DNA of 56,419 nucleotides from Prochlorococcus sp. AG-436-C13 (GTDB taxonomy: Bacteria > Cyanobacteriota > Cyanobacteriia > PCC-6307 > Cyanobiaceae): the NCBI GenBank assembly GCA_003212695.1, contig QCPC01000003.1, forward strand, positions 65,141 through 121,559. The letters are read 5' to 3'. Under the pieces are notes generated by a model. The model saw nothing but the letters and a program-made list of their open reading frames with translations. It ran no database searches and was not told the DNA's origin. Each line of letters starts with the position of its first letter. Positions within the stretch are counted from its first letter, which is position 1. The position numbers and the translations under genes were made by a program. Below are positions 22,776 through 34,103 of this stretch, in pieces.

Positions 22776-24359
22776 ATGCTAAGTAAAGCAAAAACAAATT
22801 TTTTATCAGAGTGGTTCTCAAATCCTAGGCAAGATATTTTATCTGGTCTTGTTGTTGCCTTTGCAATGATTCCAGAAGCAATTGCATTCTCAGGGATAGC
22901 AGGAGTAGATCCACAAGTTGGTCTTTTTGGTGCTTTTTGTCTATCAATAACCATAGCCCTTGTAGGAGGGCGTATGGGCATGATTACCTCAGCCACTGGT
23001 TCTACAGCTCTTTTGATGACAGGACTTGTTGCAACAGGCAATGCTAAAGGAGAAGGGCTTGGGCTTTCTTATCTAATTGCTGCAGGATTATTGACAGGTG
23101 TATTCCAAATTATTTGGGGATATTTACGTCTTGCTTATCAAATGCGATTTGTTCCTACAGGTGTATTAAGTGGTTTTGTAAATGCATTGGCATTGCTGAT
23201 TTTTCAGGCCCAACTTCCTCAAATGGGAATAAATCTCCATTATGGAGAAGAAAGTATTTCAGGACATAGTGAACCAATACTGCAAGGATTACAATACCCA
23301 ATTGTTTGGCTATTAATAATTTTAGGGCTATTAATCATTTATGGATTGCCAAAAATAACTCGACTAATACCTTCACAACTAATTGCTATTTCAGTAATAA
23401 CAGCTATATCTATAGGATTAAATTTAGACATACCAACCGTAAAAGAATTAAGCGTTGGAGGTGGCTTGCCAGAGGGGTTACCTAATTTCTCAATTCCATT
23501 TGGTTCAACTTTAGATGGCAAAGTTCCCTTTAACTTAGAAACTTTTGGAATAGTACTTCCTACAGCTCTAGCAATATCCTTGGTCGGATTAATGGAAACC
23601 TTCCTTACTCAAGATATATTGGATGACATAACAGATACAAACTCAAATAAAAATCGTGAAGCAAGAGGACAAGGTATAGCAAATATTATTTCATCATTTT
23701 TTGGAGGCATGGCTGGATGTGCACTAGTTGGTCAATCAGTTATGAATACCGAAAATGGAGGTAGAACAAGACTCTCAACTTTTTCATCTGGAATAAGTCT
23801 TTTGGTAATAGTTCTTGTATGTAAACAATGGCTTGAACAAATCCCAATGGCAGCATTAGTTGCAGTCATGATATCAATTGCTATAAGCACTGCAGATATA
23901 AATGGTTTGAAAAATATAAAAAAAATACCCAAGAGTGATACTGCAGTTATGTTGATGACTTTTTCCGTGACAATGCTTACCACACCTCACAATCTTGCCT
24001 TGGGAGTCATCGCAGGAGTTGCACTAGCAGGTATATTATTTAGTAGAAAAGTAGCTAAAGTAATAGAAATTATCCCTAAAAATATATCAAATGAGGAAGT
24101 TATATATGAAGTAACGGGACAGCTATTTTTTGTTAGTAAGATATACTTTATGCAAGGATTTGATATTCATAATCACCCTAAAAATATAAAAATAGATATG
24201 TCTAAGGCTCACATTTGGGATCAGAGTGGGGTAGCTGCATTAGATCAGATTATAAGAAAGCTTACTCTGGGTGGATCTCAAGTAGAGGTTATTGGGCTCA
24301 ATGAAGAAAGCAATAACCTATTTGATAGACTTGGTGGTCAAGAACCTTCTCATGGTTGA
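22776..24359 (+). CDS. SulP family anion transporter with STAS domain
   Basis: A 527-residue inner-membrane transporter of the SulP/SLC26 family. The N-terminal signature [33 protein letters not shown] and [13 protein letters not shown] region are followed by 10-12 membrane segments, and the C-terminus (about 435-527) is a STAS domain ([20 protein letters not shown]). In marine cyanobacteria such proteins carry sulfate or, as BicA-type, Na-dependent bicarbonate; the sequence alone does not decide. It is probably cotranscribed with the oxidase upstream. Confidence 0.88.
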   Translation: MLSKAKTNFLSEWFSNPRQDILSGLVVAFAMIPEAIAFSGIAGVDPQVGLFGAFCLSITIALVGGRMGMITSATGSTALLMTGLVATGNAKGEGLGLSYLIAAGLLTGVFQIIWGYLRLAYQMRFVPTGVLSGFVNALALLIFQAQLPQMGINLHYGEESISGHSEPILQGLQYPIVWLLIILGLLIIYGLPKITRLIPSQLIAISVITAISIGLNLDIPTVKELSVGGGLPEGLPNFSIPFGSTLDGKVPFNLETFGIVLPTALAISLVGLMETFLTQDILDDITDTNSNKNREARGQGIANIISSFFGGMAGCALVGQSVMNTENGGRTRLSTFSSGISLLVIVLVCKQWLEQIPMAALVAVMISIAISTADINGLKNIKKIPKSDTAVMLMTFSVTMLTTPHNLALGVIAGVALAGILFSRKVAKVIEIIPKNISNEEVIYEVTGQLFFVSKIYFMQGFDIHNHPKNIKIDMSKAHIWDQSGVAALDQIIRKLTLGGSQVEVIGLNEESNNLFDRLGGQEPSHG

Positions 24360-24503
24360 AAAAGCTGTTTTTGATCTAAATAACAAAGTATAAAAACACG
24401 TTTATATTAAGATTGACTCTAAAAAGCAATAAGACAATATATAAACGGCTGTTTAAATGAAGACATATAAATGTAAAAATAGACTACAGCTATATGTAAC
24501 CAA

Positions 24504-24770
24504 ATGGCATACAGTCAAGCAGTAGTTCTTGCTGGAGGAATTGCTCATGTTCCAGTCTTAATAACTGCACTCAAGTTTCTAGACTCAAAGACTCTTAAAC
24601 TTCACAATCAAAAAGCAGAAGTCATAGCTAAAGAAAAAGAAGCTGCTGCAAGGATTGCAGCGGCAGAGTTGGAAAAGGAGAAAGCTGCTCAAGCTCAAGC
24701 TCAAGCCCAAGCTCAAGCTAAAGCAGCAGCTGAATCGCAATCAGCAGAGAGTAGCACTAGCGATAGTTAA
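24504..24770 (+). CDS. Small membrane-anchored Ala/Gln-repeat protein
   Basis: An 88-residue protein with an N-terminal hydrophobic segment (AVVLAGGIAHVPVLITALKFL), a charged helix (KAEVIAKEKEAAARIAAAELEKEKAA), then a run of AQ dipeptides (residues about 63-71) and a Ser-rich end. The AQ run is a short DNA repeat and may vary. No family is recognised. Confidence 0.55.
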   Translation: MAYSQAVVLAGGIAHVPVLITALKFLDSKTLKLHNQKAEVIAKEKEAAARIAAAELEKEKAAQAQAQAQAQAKAAAESQSAESSTSDS

Positions 24771-24818
24771 GGCTATATAAATATAAAAAGATCAAACAAA
24801 AATCCTGTTTAATTATTA

Positions 24819-25385
24819 TTAAACAGGTAAGTATTTCCGGAAGGTTAAGTTTATCCTAACTTTATTAATATTTTTCCTTTTTGGAAGCGAATGTAACCAG
24901 TACAATTGACAATTTGGTTCCATAATTAGCAAATCTCCATCTCCGATCTGTAGATGCACTTTTTCTAAGTTAGAAGTTTTTTTAAAGAAAAAGTCTCTTT
25001 TTGCGCCTAAAGAAATGGATGCAATATTCATTGTCAAATCAAGTTCTTTTTCATTATCTGCATGCCATCCCATCGAGTCTTCTCCATCTCGATATAAATT
25101 TAATAAGCATCCATTAAAATCTACTTTACAAAATTTTTTAACTTTATCTAAAAATGGGAGCAAGAAATCAGGCCAACCTTTTCCTCTATGTGTAATCCCA
25201 CTATAACTATAAGATATTCCTTGATTAGCTATGAAAGATGAAAGCCTTGGTACAAGATAAGTTTTCCCATATATCTTAATACTTGGTTGTTCCCATTCTA
25301 TTCCCGTTAATAAGTTATTAAATAATTCCGTTGTATATGATTGATCAAGCCAATGACTTATTAAATAAAAAGGCTTTTTAGTCAA
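24819..25385 (-). CDS. AlkB-like 2-oxoglutarate/Fe(II) dioxygenase
   Basis: Repairs alkylated bases by oxidative demethylation, or a related reaction. The 188-residue protein has the complete facial triad, H108-x-D110 (GWHADNE) and H165 (WLHSLP), and the 2-oxoglutarate-binding arginines R177 and R183 (VRINLTFR). The spacing fits ALKBH2-type proteins with an N-terminal nucleotide-recognition portion. It lies 16 bp beyond the stop of metA on the same strand, so is probably cotranscribed. Confidence 0.85.
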   Translation of the reverse strand: MTKKPFYLISHWLDQSYTTELFNNLLTGIEWEQPSIKIYGKTYLVPRLSSFIANQGISYSYSGITHRGKGWPDFLLPFLDKVKKFCKVDFNGCLLNLYRDGEDSMGWHADNEKELDLTMNIASISLGAKRDFFFKKTSNLEKVHLQIGDGDLLIMEPNCQLYWLHSLPKRKNINKVRINLTFRKYLPV

Positions 25386-25400
25386 ATTATTATAAATAAA

Positions 25401-26294
25401 TTAATTTTTCAAACTTACTCTTTGATAGCAGAACCAAAGCCATTGCTGAAACATTAGGTTGCGATGTGATCTCCATAATGTTTGTGGATTATCATTATTG
25501 AAGTTTTCAGGAGGAAGAACATCTCCTCTAGCCTTATCTCTTTCCATTTCAGAAACTAATCTTGCAACATTATATTCTGGATGTCCAAGATGCATGAGTT
25601 GTCTTTGATCTGTTGTTTCAAAAATTGTATAGCCAACCTTATCTCCATAAGAAAGCAATCTCAATCTACCTTGTCTCTCGGCTTCTTCCATTGACTCATT
25701 AGGCAAGCCTGCATGTCTACTCTGTGGACAATAAAAATAATCATCTTGAGTACCCATTATAGGATGGGCAGGAACAAGACTCCTCATCGGAAATACACCA
25801 AAAAGTTTTTTATTAAAAACCGTCTTTTCTACTCCAGCCAAATATGCGAGTGCAAATCCAGCCCAACAGAGTCCTAATGTGCTAGCACAACTTTTGCGTG
25901 CCTCATTAATTAAATCCACTAATTCAGGCCAGTAATTAACTTCTTCAAAAGGCAAATGTTCAACAGGAGCTCCCGTTATAATTAATCCATCTAAAGGATT
26001 AGGAGACATAGCTTCTTCCCAACCTACATAATGTTGGGATAAGTGATCTAAGTCCCATGTTTTATAACTATGTGAATTCAACCTAATCCAAATAGGTTCT
26101 ATTTGAAGTGGAGACAGTCCAAGTGGATGAAGAAGGTTAAATTCATATTGTTTTCCTAAAGGCATAATATTTAATATGCCAATTCTTAAAGGGCGAATAT
26201 CTTGCCTCTTGGCAAGTTCAGGCTCAATCCAAGAAATATGGTTTCTCTCCACAGATGAAATTTTGTGGTAACCACGTGGAAGGATTAGAGCCAT
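25401..26294 (-). CDS. metA: Homoserine O-acyltransferase (MetA fold, probably acetyl-specific)
   Basis: First committed step of methionine synthesis, acylating homoserine. The 297-residue protein has catalytic C143 (LGLCWAG), H238 and E240 (GHPEY). The acyl-specificity position next to TGAPV is glutamate (E112, equivalent to E. coli 111); in characterised MetA enzymes Glu there favours acetyl-CoA and Gly succinyl-CoA. An acetyl product fits the MetY-type sulfhydrylase encoded 16 bp upstream in the same operon. The name MetA follows the fold; functionally it may be a homoserine O-acetyltransferase. Confidence 0.92.
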   Translation of the reverse strand: MALILPRGYHKISSVERNHISWIEPELAKRQDIRPLRIGILNIMPLGKQYEFNLLHPLGLSPLQIEPIWIRLNSHSYKTWDLDHLSQHYVGWEEAMSPNPLDGLIITGAPVEHLPFEEVNYWPELVDLINEARKSCASTLGLCWAGFALAYLAGVEKTVFNKKLFGVFPMRSLVPAHPIMGTQDDYFYCPQSRHAGLPNESMEEAERQGRLRLLSYGDKVGYTIFETTDQRQLMHLGHPEYNVARLVSEMERDKARGDVLPPENFNNDNPQTLWRSHRNLMFQQWLWFCYQRVSLKN

Positions 26295-26309
26295 AGAACT
26301 ACTCGTAAA

Positions 26310-27650
<1,341 letters not shown>

Positions 27651-27677
27651 TTATCTATCTTTATTTCTAGCTAAAGT

Positions 27678-28406
27678 TTAGGAATCTGGAATCCAATCGT
27701 CAGCAGGGGAAACTATATCTTTATCGACTAAAGAGGGAAAAGTATTGCGAATCATAGGAATAACTTCATTCCTAATTACTTTTCTACATTCAGGAACACA
27801 TTTAGAATCCAAAATTGGATAGGATTTTATAGATTCTGAAATACCTTCTCTCAAGGGCTTCCAAGTTTTACTTTGAGTTGATTTGGCGGATTTCAGTAAA
27901 TGATCAAAGTCAAGTTCGAACATCTGAATATTGTCACTAAACTGCTTAAGCAAAATAGAAATCAAGTTTTCTCTAAAAGGAATTAAAAGCTTTGATTTTA
28001 AAGCGTCGGGCAACCCTAAAACAGGCTGAAAGTAATCAATACTTCTTAATTCCTCCTCTAGCAAAATAATCCAAATGCCTTTTGCCCCTTCAGATAAATC
28101 AAAAGCAGATTCAGCTTTAATCATCTCCTGAAGGAAAAAAGAGAGTCGGCAATAATAGGATTTCTCCTTTAATGGTTTTTTAATGCTGGTTTTAGAAGAC
28201 TTAATCTCTGGTAGTGCAGATTCTGCCTTCCTTAAAAACTGGCGATCTTCTCTTTCTAAATTTATTGCTCCCCATCTTTGCCTGTAGTCCCATAAATCTA
28301 TATATCGAAAAACGTCTTGCTGAGACCATCCAAGCTGTCTTAATTCATCACCTCGATGAGTTAATTCTTTAGCCACTTTGAAACAAAACAGTATTAATAC
28401 AAACAT
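27678..28406 (-). CDS. Conserved hypothetical protein
   Basis: Unrecognised 242-residue soluble protein containing RGDELRQLGWSQQDVFRYIDLWDYRQRWGAINLEREDRQFLRKAE near the N-terminus and a helical remainder with no catalytic motif. A GTG at 28376 (VAKELTHRG) may be the true start, since the extra upstream residues (MFVLILFCFK) look unlike a soluble protein's beginning. It is upstream of metY on the same strand, 39 bp away. Confidence 0.6.
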   Translation of the reverse strand: MFVLILFCFKVAKELTHRGDELRQLGWSQQDVFRYIDLWDYRQRWGAINLEREDRQFLRKAESALPEIKSSKTSIKKPLKEKSYYCRLSFFLQEMIKAESAFDLSEGAKGIWIILLEEELRSIDYFQPVLGLPDALKSKLLIPFRENLISILLKQFSDNIQMFELDFDHLLKSAKSTQSKTWKPLREGISESIKSYPILDSKCVPECRKVIRNEVIPMIRNTFPSLVDKDIVSPADDWIPDS

Positions 28407-28460
28407 TAATATAAAAACACAGAAATTGCACTATTTGAGTTGAAATCTAGTTAAATAAAA

Positions 28461-29594
28461 CTAAAATGATGATTTACATATTTTATTAGTTAATATAATA
28501 ATTTCATCCCAATTCGACATTATACTTGCGTGCAACTTATATTGAGCAAATGCGCGTCTTAGGTTCTGATTTTCATCTTTTATATCAAAATATATATTTC
28601 CTTTAAAGTAATCAGTAATGAACCTTACGCTTAATTCAAAAGTAATTAACCTAATACTATATGGTAGATAAAATATATCTGATTTTGAAAGCAAGGTCTT
28701 AGGCAATGAGAAATATCCTAAAAGGAAATATTCATAAAAGTCTATGTTAAAAAGTACATTTTCATTATCAAGTGGGTCCTCTCCTATAGGGTTACAAGAA
28801 GATCTAATACAATCTGCTAAATCAAATAAAACTGGCCCTGGGTTGCATGTATCAAGATCTATCAATGCTACAACATCTTGATTAATATTATTAAATAAGA
28901 AATTCGAGACCTTAGGGTCTCCATGAATAGTTGTCTCTAATAAAATATTATTATCTATTGGTTTAGTTAAAAGCAATGCTTCTTCTCTATTATTCTCAAT
29001 AAAATCTATAATATTATTTATTTGGAAAGATTTATTTATATTATTTATAGAAATATAGTTTTCCAGTTCTTGATCATATTCTCTAAGATAATATGGTGTA
29101 TTATGAAAGTTGTGGATAGTTTTAGATAAATATTCTGACTTTATCTTATTGGTTAACTGATGAAAAATAGCCAAGGTTCTAGCTATTTTAAAAGTAATTA
29201 ATTTGCTTGATGCGACCTCATATGTAATTGTAGAATCTATATACTCAAACGATCTCCATTTTCCGTCTGGGAAAGTAACTAGAAAACTATTTGAACTGCT
29301 TTTTAATAGCTTAGGTATTTTTAGAAAATGTTCTCGACTTTGACCTATTCTCTGGGAGAATATAGATTTCTCTAGCAAAAGATAATTTGAGATTATATTC
29401 TCAGGTTCAGTAAATATAGTACTATTAATACGCTGTAAAACAAATGGAGCAAAATCTTTCTCTTTAAAAGGGGTGACTAAATATGTATTATTTATAAATC
29501 CAGTTTTAATTTCAATGATATCAATCTCTTGTTTAGATGTTAGAAATGCATGAGCTTTTTCATACAAATAGTCTTTATCCTTTATATTATTCAT
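28461..29594 (-). CDS. Aminoglycoside-phosphotransferase-fold sugar kinase-like protein
   Basis: A 377-residue APH-fold kinase with the Brenner motif THIHGDPKVSNFLF-like TIHGDPKVSNFLF (catalytic Asp) and LIDLDTCNPGPVLFDLADC (Mg-binding Asp), and an N-terminal ATP-binding beta region (IEIKTGFINNTYLVTP). The layout resembles N-acetylhexosamine 1-kinase (NahK) and homoserine/choline kinases. The neighbouring Rossmann-like protein and stpA suggest a sugar-phosphate substrate, but this is inference. Confidence 0.75.
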   Translation of the reverse strand: MNNIKDKDYLYEKAHAFLTSKQEIDIIEIKTGFINNTYLVTPFKEKDFAPFVLQRINSTIFTEPENIISNYLLLEKSIFSQRIGQSREHFLKIPKLLKSSSNSFLVTFPDGKWRSFEYIDSTITYEVASSKLITFKIARTLAIFHQLTNKIKSEYLSKTIHNFHNTPYYLREYDQELENYISINNINKSFQINNIIDFIENNREEALLLTKPIDNNILLETTIHGDPKVSNFLFNNINQDVVALIDLDTCNPGPVLFDLADCIRSSCNPIGEDPLDNENVLFNIDFYEYFLLGYFSLPKTLLSKSDIFYLPYSIRLITFELSVRFITDYFKGNIYFDIKDENQNLRRAFAQYKLHASIMSNWDEIIILTNKICKSSF

Positions 29595-29615
29595 TATTTA
29601 TTAAAAACTATAATT

Positions 29616-31136
29616 TCACATAAACATATTATCAAATGATATCTTTACTTGATAATAAATATTGCTTATTCCTAACTCTTTAGATTTAGGAACAGAGGTT
29701 ATAAGAGCATCTAGCTTGTTTGATTCAAAGCTTTTGTTTAAAACAGAGTGTGAAATAAATTCTACAACATCTTTTCTTTCTATATCATCTAAAATCATAT
29801 TTATTCTTGAAGAGGATTCAGGCATTACAGACTCCTGACAAAACCTTGTGAGGTTACGACTATTAGTAAGGATCTCAAAAATATTTTTCTTTACGTCAGC
29901 TGCTGAATATATGGACATATACAATAAATTTATCATTGAAGAATCTTGATAAGAAATTGAATACTTCTTTAGAATCTCAGGCCAGAATTGAAGAGAATTA
30001 ATTCCTTCAAGTGCTCCCTGACTTAGGCCTTCGTTCTTACACCAAGTAATCAATTCATCTAGATTAAGTGGACATCTTTGTAGAGAAAGTATATTGTTTG
30101 CAAGAATCTGACCTACTTGAAAATTTCGAGTTGGAAGTCCAGTTATAGGCAGCATCATACTTCCATTAACATCAGCAACAATAGGTGTCAATTGTATAAA
30201 TGTATGATCTCTAACCTTATGCATACTTCCTTCTTTAGAAAGAGCTGCTTCTATTTTTTGCACTCCATATCCTATTTCAGTTATAGGTAATGAGCTATCT
30301 ATATAACCTGAAATTGGCTTATCTTTTCTCATAGCAACAGTTGCTGCTTGATCTAGACATTGATTCAAAAGCAAAGTTAATAAAGTTGGCAATAGTCCAG
30401 GATTTTCCTTGTGAAAAGTATGAGCAAATCCAGCTAAAATTGATGACATATTCTTTGCAGCTTTGACATATTGAGCTTCGACATTATGTATTCCAGGAGA
30501 AACCTGAATATTAGGAGAGAGTTTATCCAAAAGACGAGCACCTAATAATGCATTTAGGGGATCAGGATGACAAAAATTTGCTGTAAAACTGTCTGCGGGG
30601 TTTCGCAAAGCACCATGACGGTGAAAGCCCGAAAAGAAAGCAAGATTTGAATACTTTTCACTTAAAAGTGAAGGTGAATTAGTTTCTTCATCATAAGTAA
30701 AAGATCCGACTAAACATGCTAACAATACATTGTTACGATTAAGCTCATTTCGTAAACTCAATGCTTGTCTAAGATCACTTTCTATATGGTTACTATTAGA
30801 ACTTAATATAACAATTTCACATTTCTCAATAAGGTCTCTCAATGAATAAAAAAACCTTTCTCCATCTCTAAGATAAGAAGCCATATTTATCATTTTATGA
30901 ATTAATTTAGGATCTAGTTCTTCAATTAATTCTTTAGAGAAGGCACCCAGCAGATCTCTTTTAGGACGAGGCGCTAGAAGTAAATCACTGTGCATGGAAT
31001 GCATTGCACAGTTATAGGCTAAAGATGCTGGGTAAAGACCCACACTATATAAACCAACCTTGCCTGCTTTAAGCTGATGTAATCTTTTAGTTATTGCGAT
31101 CTCTTCTGAAGCATCTGCAAAGAAATTATTTTCCAT
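29616..31136 (-). CDS. Rossmann-like protein, possibly dehydrogenase-related
   Basis: A 506-residue protein not confidently recognised. The N-terminus (KVGLYSVGLYPASLAYNCAMHS, about 26-47) and CEIVILSSNSNHIESDLRQAL, NVLLACLVGSF read like the nucleotide-binding half of a glycerol-3-phosphate or 6-phosphogluconate dehydrogenase superfamily member, but the glycine pattern is degenerate. It lies 21 bp upstream of the kinase-like gene in an operon and is divergent from stpA. A role in compatible-solute or glycosyl-phosphate metabolism is a guess from context. Confidence 0.5.
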   Translation of the reverse strand: MENNFFADASEEIAITKRLHQLKAGKVGLYSVGLYPASLAYNCAMHSMHSDLLLAPRPKRDLLGAFSKELIEELDPKLIHKMINMASYLRDGERFFYSLRDLIEKCEIVILSSNSNHIESDLRQALSLRNELNRNNVLLACLVGSFTYDEETNSPSLLSEKYSNLAFFSGFHRHGALRNPADSFTANFCHPDPLNALLGARLLDKLSPNIQVSPGIHNVEAQYVKAAKNMSSILAGFAHTFHKENPGLLPTLLTLLLNQCLDQAATVAMRKDKPISGYIDSSLPITEIGYGVQKIEAALSKEGSMHKVRDHTFIQLTPIVADVNGSMMLPITGLPTRNFQVGQILANNILSLQRCPLNLDELITWCKNEGLSQGALEGINSLQFWPEILKKYSISYQDSSMINLLYMSIYSAADVKKNIFEILTNSRNLTRFCQESVMPESSSRINMILDDIERKDVVEFISHSVLNKSFESNKLDALITSVPKSKELGISNIYYQVKISFDNMFM

Positions 31137-31296
31137 ATAAATTATTTACTATTGTATTAAGAGTAAATTTAACTATAATTTCTTTATAATAGGAAATATA
31201 AATTATTTCGCAAGCTTATTTTAAAAGCAATACAAGCAAAATATATTCTTTAAATTCCCTCTATAATAATAGTACTAATAATTATCTACTTGCTAC

Positions 31297-32544
31297 ATGA
31301 CGATTATTACCAATAATCAATATAGTGGTATGAAGCAAATAATTGATAGTGAGCATTTGTTGCTTGTTCAGGATATTGATGGGGTTTGTATACCTCTAGT
31401 TAAAGATCCTCTAGAAAGGGAAATTGATGCAGATTATGTACGTGCTGCATCAGAGCTTAAGGATGAGTTCTCAGTACTTACATGTGGCGAACATGAAGGG
31501 AGAAGGGGAGTTAATAGAATAATTGAAAGGTCACTTAATTCAGAGATAAAAGCTAAAAAAGAAGGCTTATATTTACCTGGACTTGCTGCCTGCGGGATAG
31601 AATACCAGGATAATTTTGGGAATATAGAGCTTCTTGGAGTGAATGAAAAAGAAATTAAGTTTCTAAAAGATGTTCCTAATATAATGAGAATTCTTTTAGA
31701 AGAACAATTAGAAATTATTCTTCCTGAACTTAATAAAAGTGAAAGAATTAACCAAGCAAAAATAGCTATCTGTGATACTAGATTCTCACCAGCTATAAAT
31801 TTAAATAGTCTTTTTTCAATAGTAGGAGATAATCTTGATAAAAAAATATCTCTTCAGCTAATGATGCAAAATATTATGCGTAAAATAATTGTAATAGCTT
31901 CCGAAAATGGATTAGATAATTCTTTTTATCTTCATATTTCTCCAAATATTGGCAAATCCAAAGATGATGAATTAATTAAACTTGCTACTAAGCATGATAT
32001 TGGTACGACAGATATTCAATTAATAATAAATGGTGCCCTAAAAGAAGCAGGACTATTAGTTCTAATTAATATATTCATTTCAAAAAAAACAGGCAAGAGT
32101 CCTTTTGGGGATAAATTTAATGTAAGGAATTCCCCCAAGACAATCAAAGAATTAATTGCCTTGTGCAAAGAAAAAATACCTTTTAAAGATATGCCTTTGC
32201 TAATAGGTGTAGGAGACACTGTTACTTCAAGTAGAATTAAAGATTCAAATAGCTGGTCAAGAGGTGGAAGCGATAGAGGTTTCTTAACTTTGATACAGCA
32301 ATTAGGAGAAGCATATTCAAAAGACAACTTAGTTATATTTGTTGATAGTAGTCATGGGGAGGTAAATAGACCTTCTGTTCGAGAAGGGAATCTAAACGGT
32401 ATTTCAGATCCTGATGATATATTAAAATTCAATCTAGTCATGGACAAAGGTGACAAAGAATACAAATTATGGTTAATTGACTTAGCAATGAAAAGAAGAA
32501 AAAAACTTGTCACTAATTCAGAAATTTTATCAAGTAATAATTAA
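31297..32544 (+). CDS. stpA: Glucosylglycerol-phosphate phosphatase-like protein (StpA family)
   Basis: StpA dephosphorylates glucosylglycerol-phosphate in the compatible-solute pathway of salt-tolerant cyanobacteria. The 415-residue protein keeps the family's N-terminal LLLVQDIDGVCIPLVKDPL (D26, D28, DxDGV type), ADYVRAA, GLYLPGLAACG, LIGVGDTVTS, RRGGSDRGFL-like RGGSDRGFLTLIQQLG and VDSSHGEVNRPS. The synthase partner ggpS is not in the window. The arsS gene follows almost immediately on the same strand. Confidence 0.85.
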   Translation: MTIITNNQYSGMKQIIDSEHLLLVQDIDGVCIPLVKDPLEREIDADYVRAASELKDEFSVLTCGEHEGRRGVNRIIERSLNSEIKAKKEGLYLPGLAACGIEYQDNFGNIELLGVNEKEIKFLKDVPNIMRILLEEQLEIILPELNKSERINQAKIAICDTRFSPAINLNSLFSIVGDNLDKKISLQLMMQNIMRKIIVIASENGLDNSFYLHISPNIGKSKDDELIKLATKHDIGTTDIQLIINGALKEAGLLVLINIFISKKTGKSPFGDKFNVRNSPKTIKELIALCKEKIPFKDMPLLIGVGDTVTSSRIKDSNSWSRGGSDRGFLTLIQQLGEAYSKDNLVIFVDSSHGEVNRPSVREGNLNGISDPDDILKFNLVMDKGDKEYKLWLIDLAMKRRKKLVTNSEILSSNN

Positions 32545-32554
32545 AAATAATCCA

Positions 32555-33484
32555 ATGAAATTTCCTGCAATAAAAAGAAGAGAGGCAACTACTTTACAAG
32601 TTAACCTTGGTTACAGATGTAACCAAGCATGTACACATTGTCATGTAGATGCAAGCCCATTAAGAAAAGAAATGATGGATGAATATAATATATCTCTCAT
32701 TCCTAAAGTCTTAAAGCGTTATGGTATTAAGAAACTAGACTTAACAGGAGGTGCTCCAGAAATGCACCCTCAGTTTAAGGATTTAATCTCGGAAGTAAAT
32801 AAACTAGATATTGATATTATAGATAGATGCAATCTTACTATATTAAATGAACCTGGATATGAAGATTTTGCTGCATATATGGCAAAAGAGAGAGTTATAA
32901 TTATCGCCTCATTGCCTTGCTATGAAAAAGATAATGTTGATAATCAAAGAGGTAATGATGTTTTTAGGAGAAGCATTAAGGTGCTAAAGTTATTAAATAC
33001 ATTAGGTTATGGCAAAGAAAGAACAGGATTAAAGTTAAACTTAGTTTATAATCCCATTGGAGCAAATTTACCTCCTCCTCAACGTTCTTTAGAGCTTAAA
33101 TATAAAGATGAGTTATATCAAAGATATTCTATTGAATTTAACAACTTATTTGTATTAACAAATATGCCAATAAAGAGATTTGCTTCATATCTAAATAATA
33201 AAGGCGATTTAGATGAATACAAATTACTATTAGAAAAAAATCACAGTTATAAAAACCTCGATTCAGTGATGTGTAAGGATACAATCAGTGTTGACTGGCA
33301 AGGCAACCTATACGATTGTGACTTTAATCAGCAATTAGGGTTGAAAGCTAACTTTTCACATATTAATCTTAGTGATTTGGCAAATCAAAATATTATAATT
33401 CAAGGTAATGATATTAATGTTGGGCAGCATTGTTTTGGATGTACAGCTGGAAATGGTTCTAGCTGTGGAGGTGCTTTGAGTTAA
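32555..33484 (+). CDS. arsS: Radical SAM protein, ArsS-like (arsenosugar biosynthesis)
   Basis: Radical SAM enzyme with the cluster motif CNQACTHC (about 21-28 from the MKFPAIKRRE start) and the C-terminal CFGCTAGNGSSCGGAL (DUF3641 region) typical of ArsS, which makes the 5'-deoxyadenosyl step toward arsenosugars. I chose the ATG at 32555 because the open frame upstream to 32507 overlaps stpA's end. At 309 residues it is of normal length. No other arsenic gene is adjacent. It is probably cotranscribed with stpA. Confidence 0.85.
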   Translation: MKFPAIKRREATTLQVNLGYRCNQACTHCHVDASPLRKEMMDEYNISLIPKVLKRYGIKKLDLTGGAPEMHPQFKDLISEVNKLDIDIIDRCNLTILNEPGYEDFAAYMAKERVIIIASLPCYEKDNVDNQRGNDVFRRSIKVLKLLNTLGYGKERTGLKLNLVYNPIGANLPPPQRSLELKYKDELYQRYSIEFNNLFVLTNMPIKRFASYLNNKGDLDEYKLLLEKNHSYKNLDSVMCKDTISVDWQGNLYDCDFNQQLGLKANFSHINLSDLANQNIIIQGNDINVGQHCFGCTAGNGSSCGGALS

Positions 33485-33504
33485 GAACAAAGCAAATTAA
33501 AGAA

Positions 33505-34053
33505 CTACATACAATCTGGGCACAATGCCCTTACATTTAAAGTGGATTCTAATAATTTAAAACCTTTATTTTCGGCCGCTTTACGACCGGCAAAAACAAC
33601 TTGCTCACTCTCAAATTCTTCAGTTCTACCGCAATTTATGCAAACTAAATGATGATGATCTGGATTATCAGTACTTAACAATTCAAATCTATGGCCTCCT
33701 TCGCTTAGTTCTAATTCATGTAGAAAGCCCATCCTCACTAAGAGCCTAAGAGTTCGATAAATCGTTGCAAGGGAAACGCGGGAATTTATCTGAATTAAAT
33801 GCCCATGTACCTCCTCAGCACTTAAATGATTTCCACTACCTATTCTTTGAAAAAGATCTAACACCTTCTTTCGCTGAGGTGTTAGTCTTCGGCCGCTTTT
33901 ATGCAGACCTTTTTCAAGAGGAGAAGATAAAGATGAATACCCAGAATTTAGGTTCAAATGAAATCTTACGATTTTCTCAATAATAATGCCTAATGAGAGA
34001 TGAGCAAATACTATTGAACTGAATCTAAATAGATCTATGCATGTCAATAGCAA
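33505..34053 (-). CDS. Fur family metal-dependent regulator
   Basis: Transcriptional repressor of the Fur/Zur/PerR family. The winged-helix domain (RLTPQRKKVLDLFQRIGSGNHLSAEEVHGHL...SLATIYRTLRLLVRMGFL) and the metal/dimerisation domain (HHHLVCINCGRTEEFE, with CINC and a terminal CPDCM zinc site) are complete. The first 45 residues are unusual for the family, so the real start may be an internal TTG or GTG before ...LHKSGRRLTPQR. The metal sensed cannot be assigned. It is convergent with arsS. Confidence 0.88.
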   Translation of the reverse strand: MLLTCIDLFRFSSIVFAHLSLGIIIEKIVRFHLNLNSGYSSLSSPLEKGLHKSGRRLTPQRKKVLDLFQRIGSGNHLSAEEVHGHLIQINSRVSLATIYRTLRLLVRMGFLHELELSEGGHRFELLSTDNPDHHHLVCINCGRTEEFESEQVVFAGRKAAENKGFKLLESTLNVRALCPDCM

Positions 34054-34103
34054 AGTATGCTATTGGTAAAATCCTAAAAGCTTCTATAAATTGAATTTAA
34101 ATT

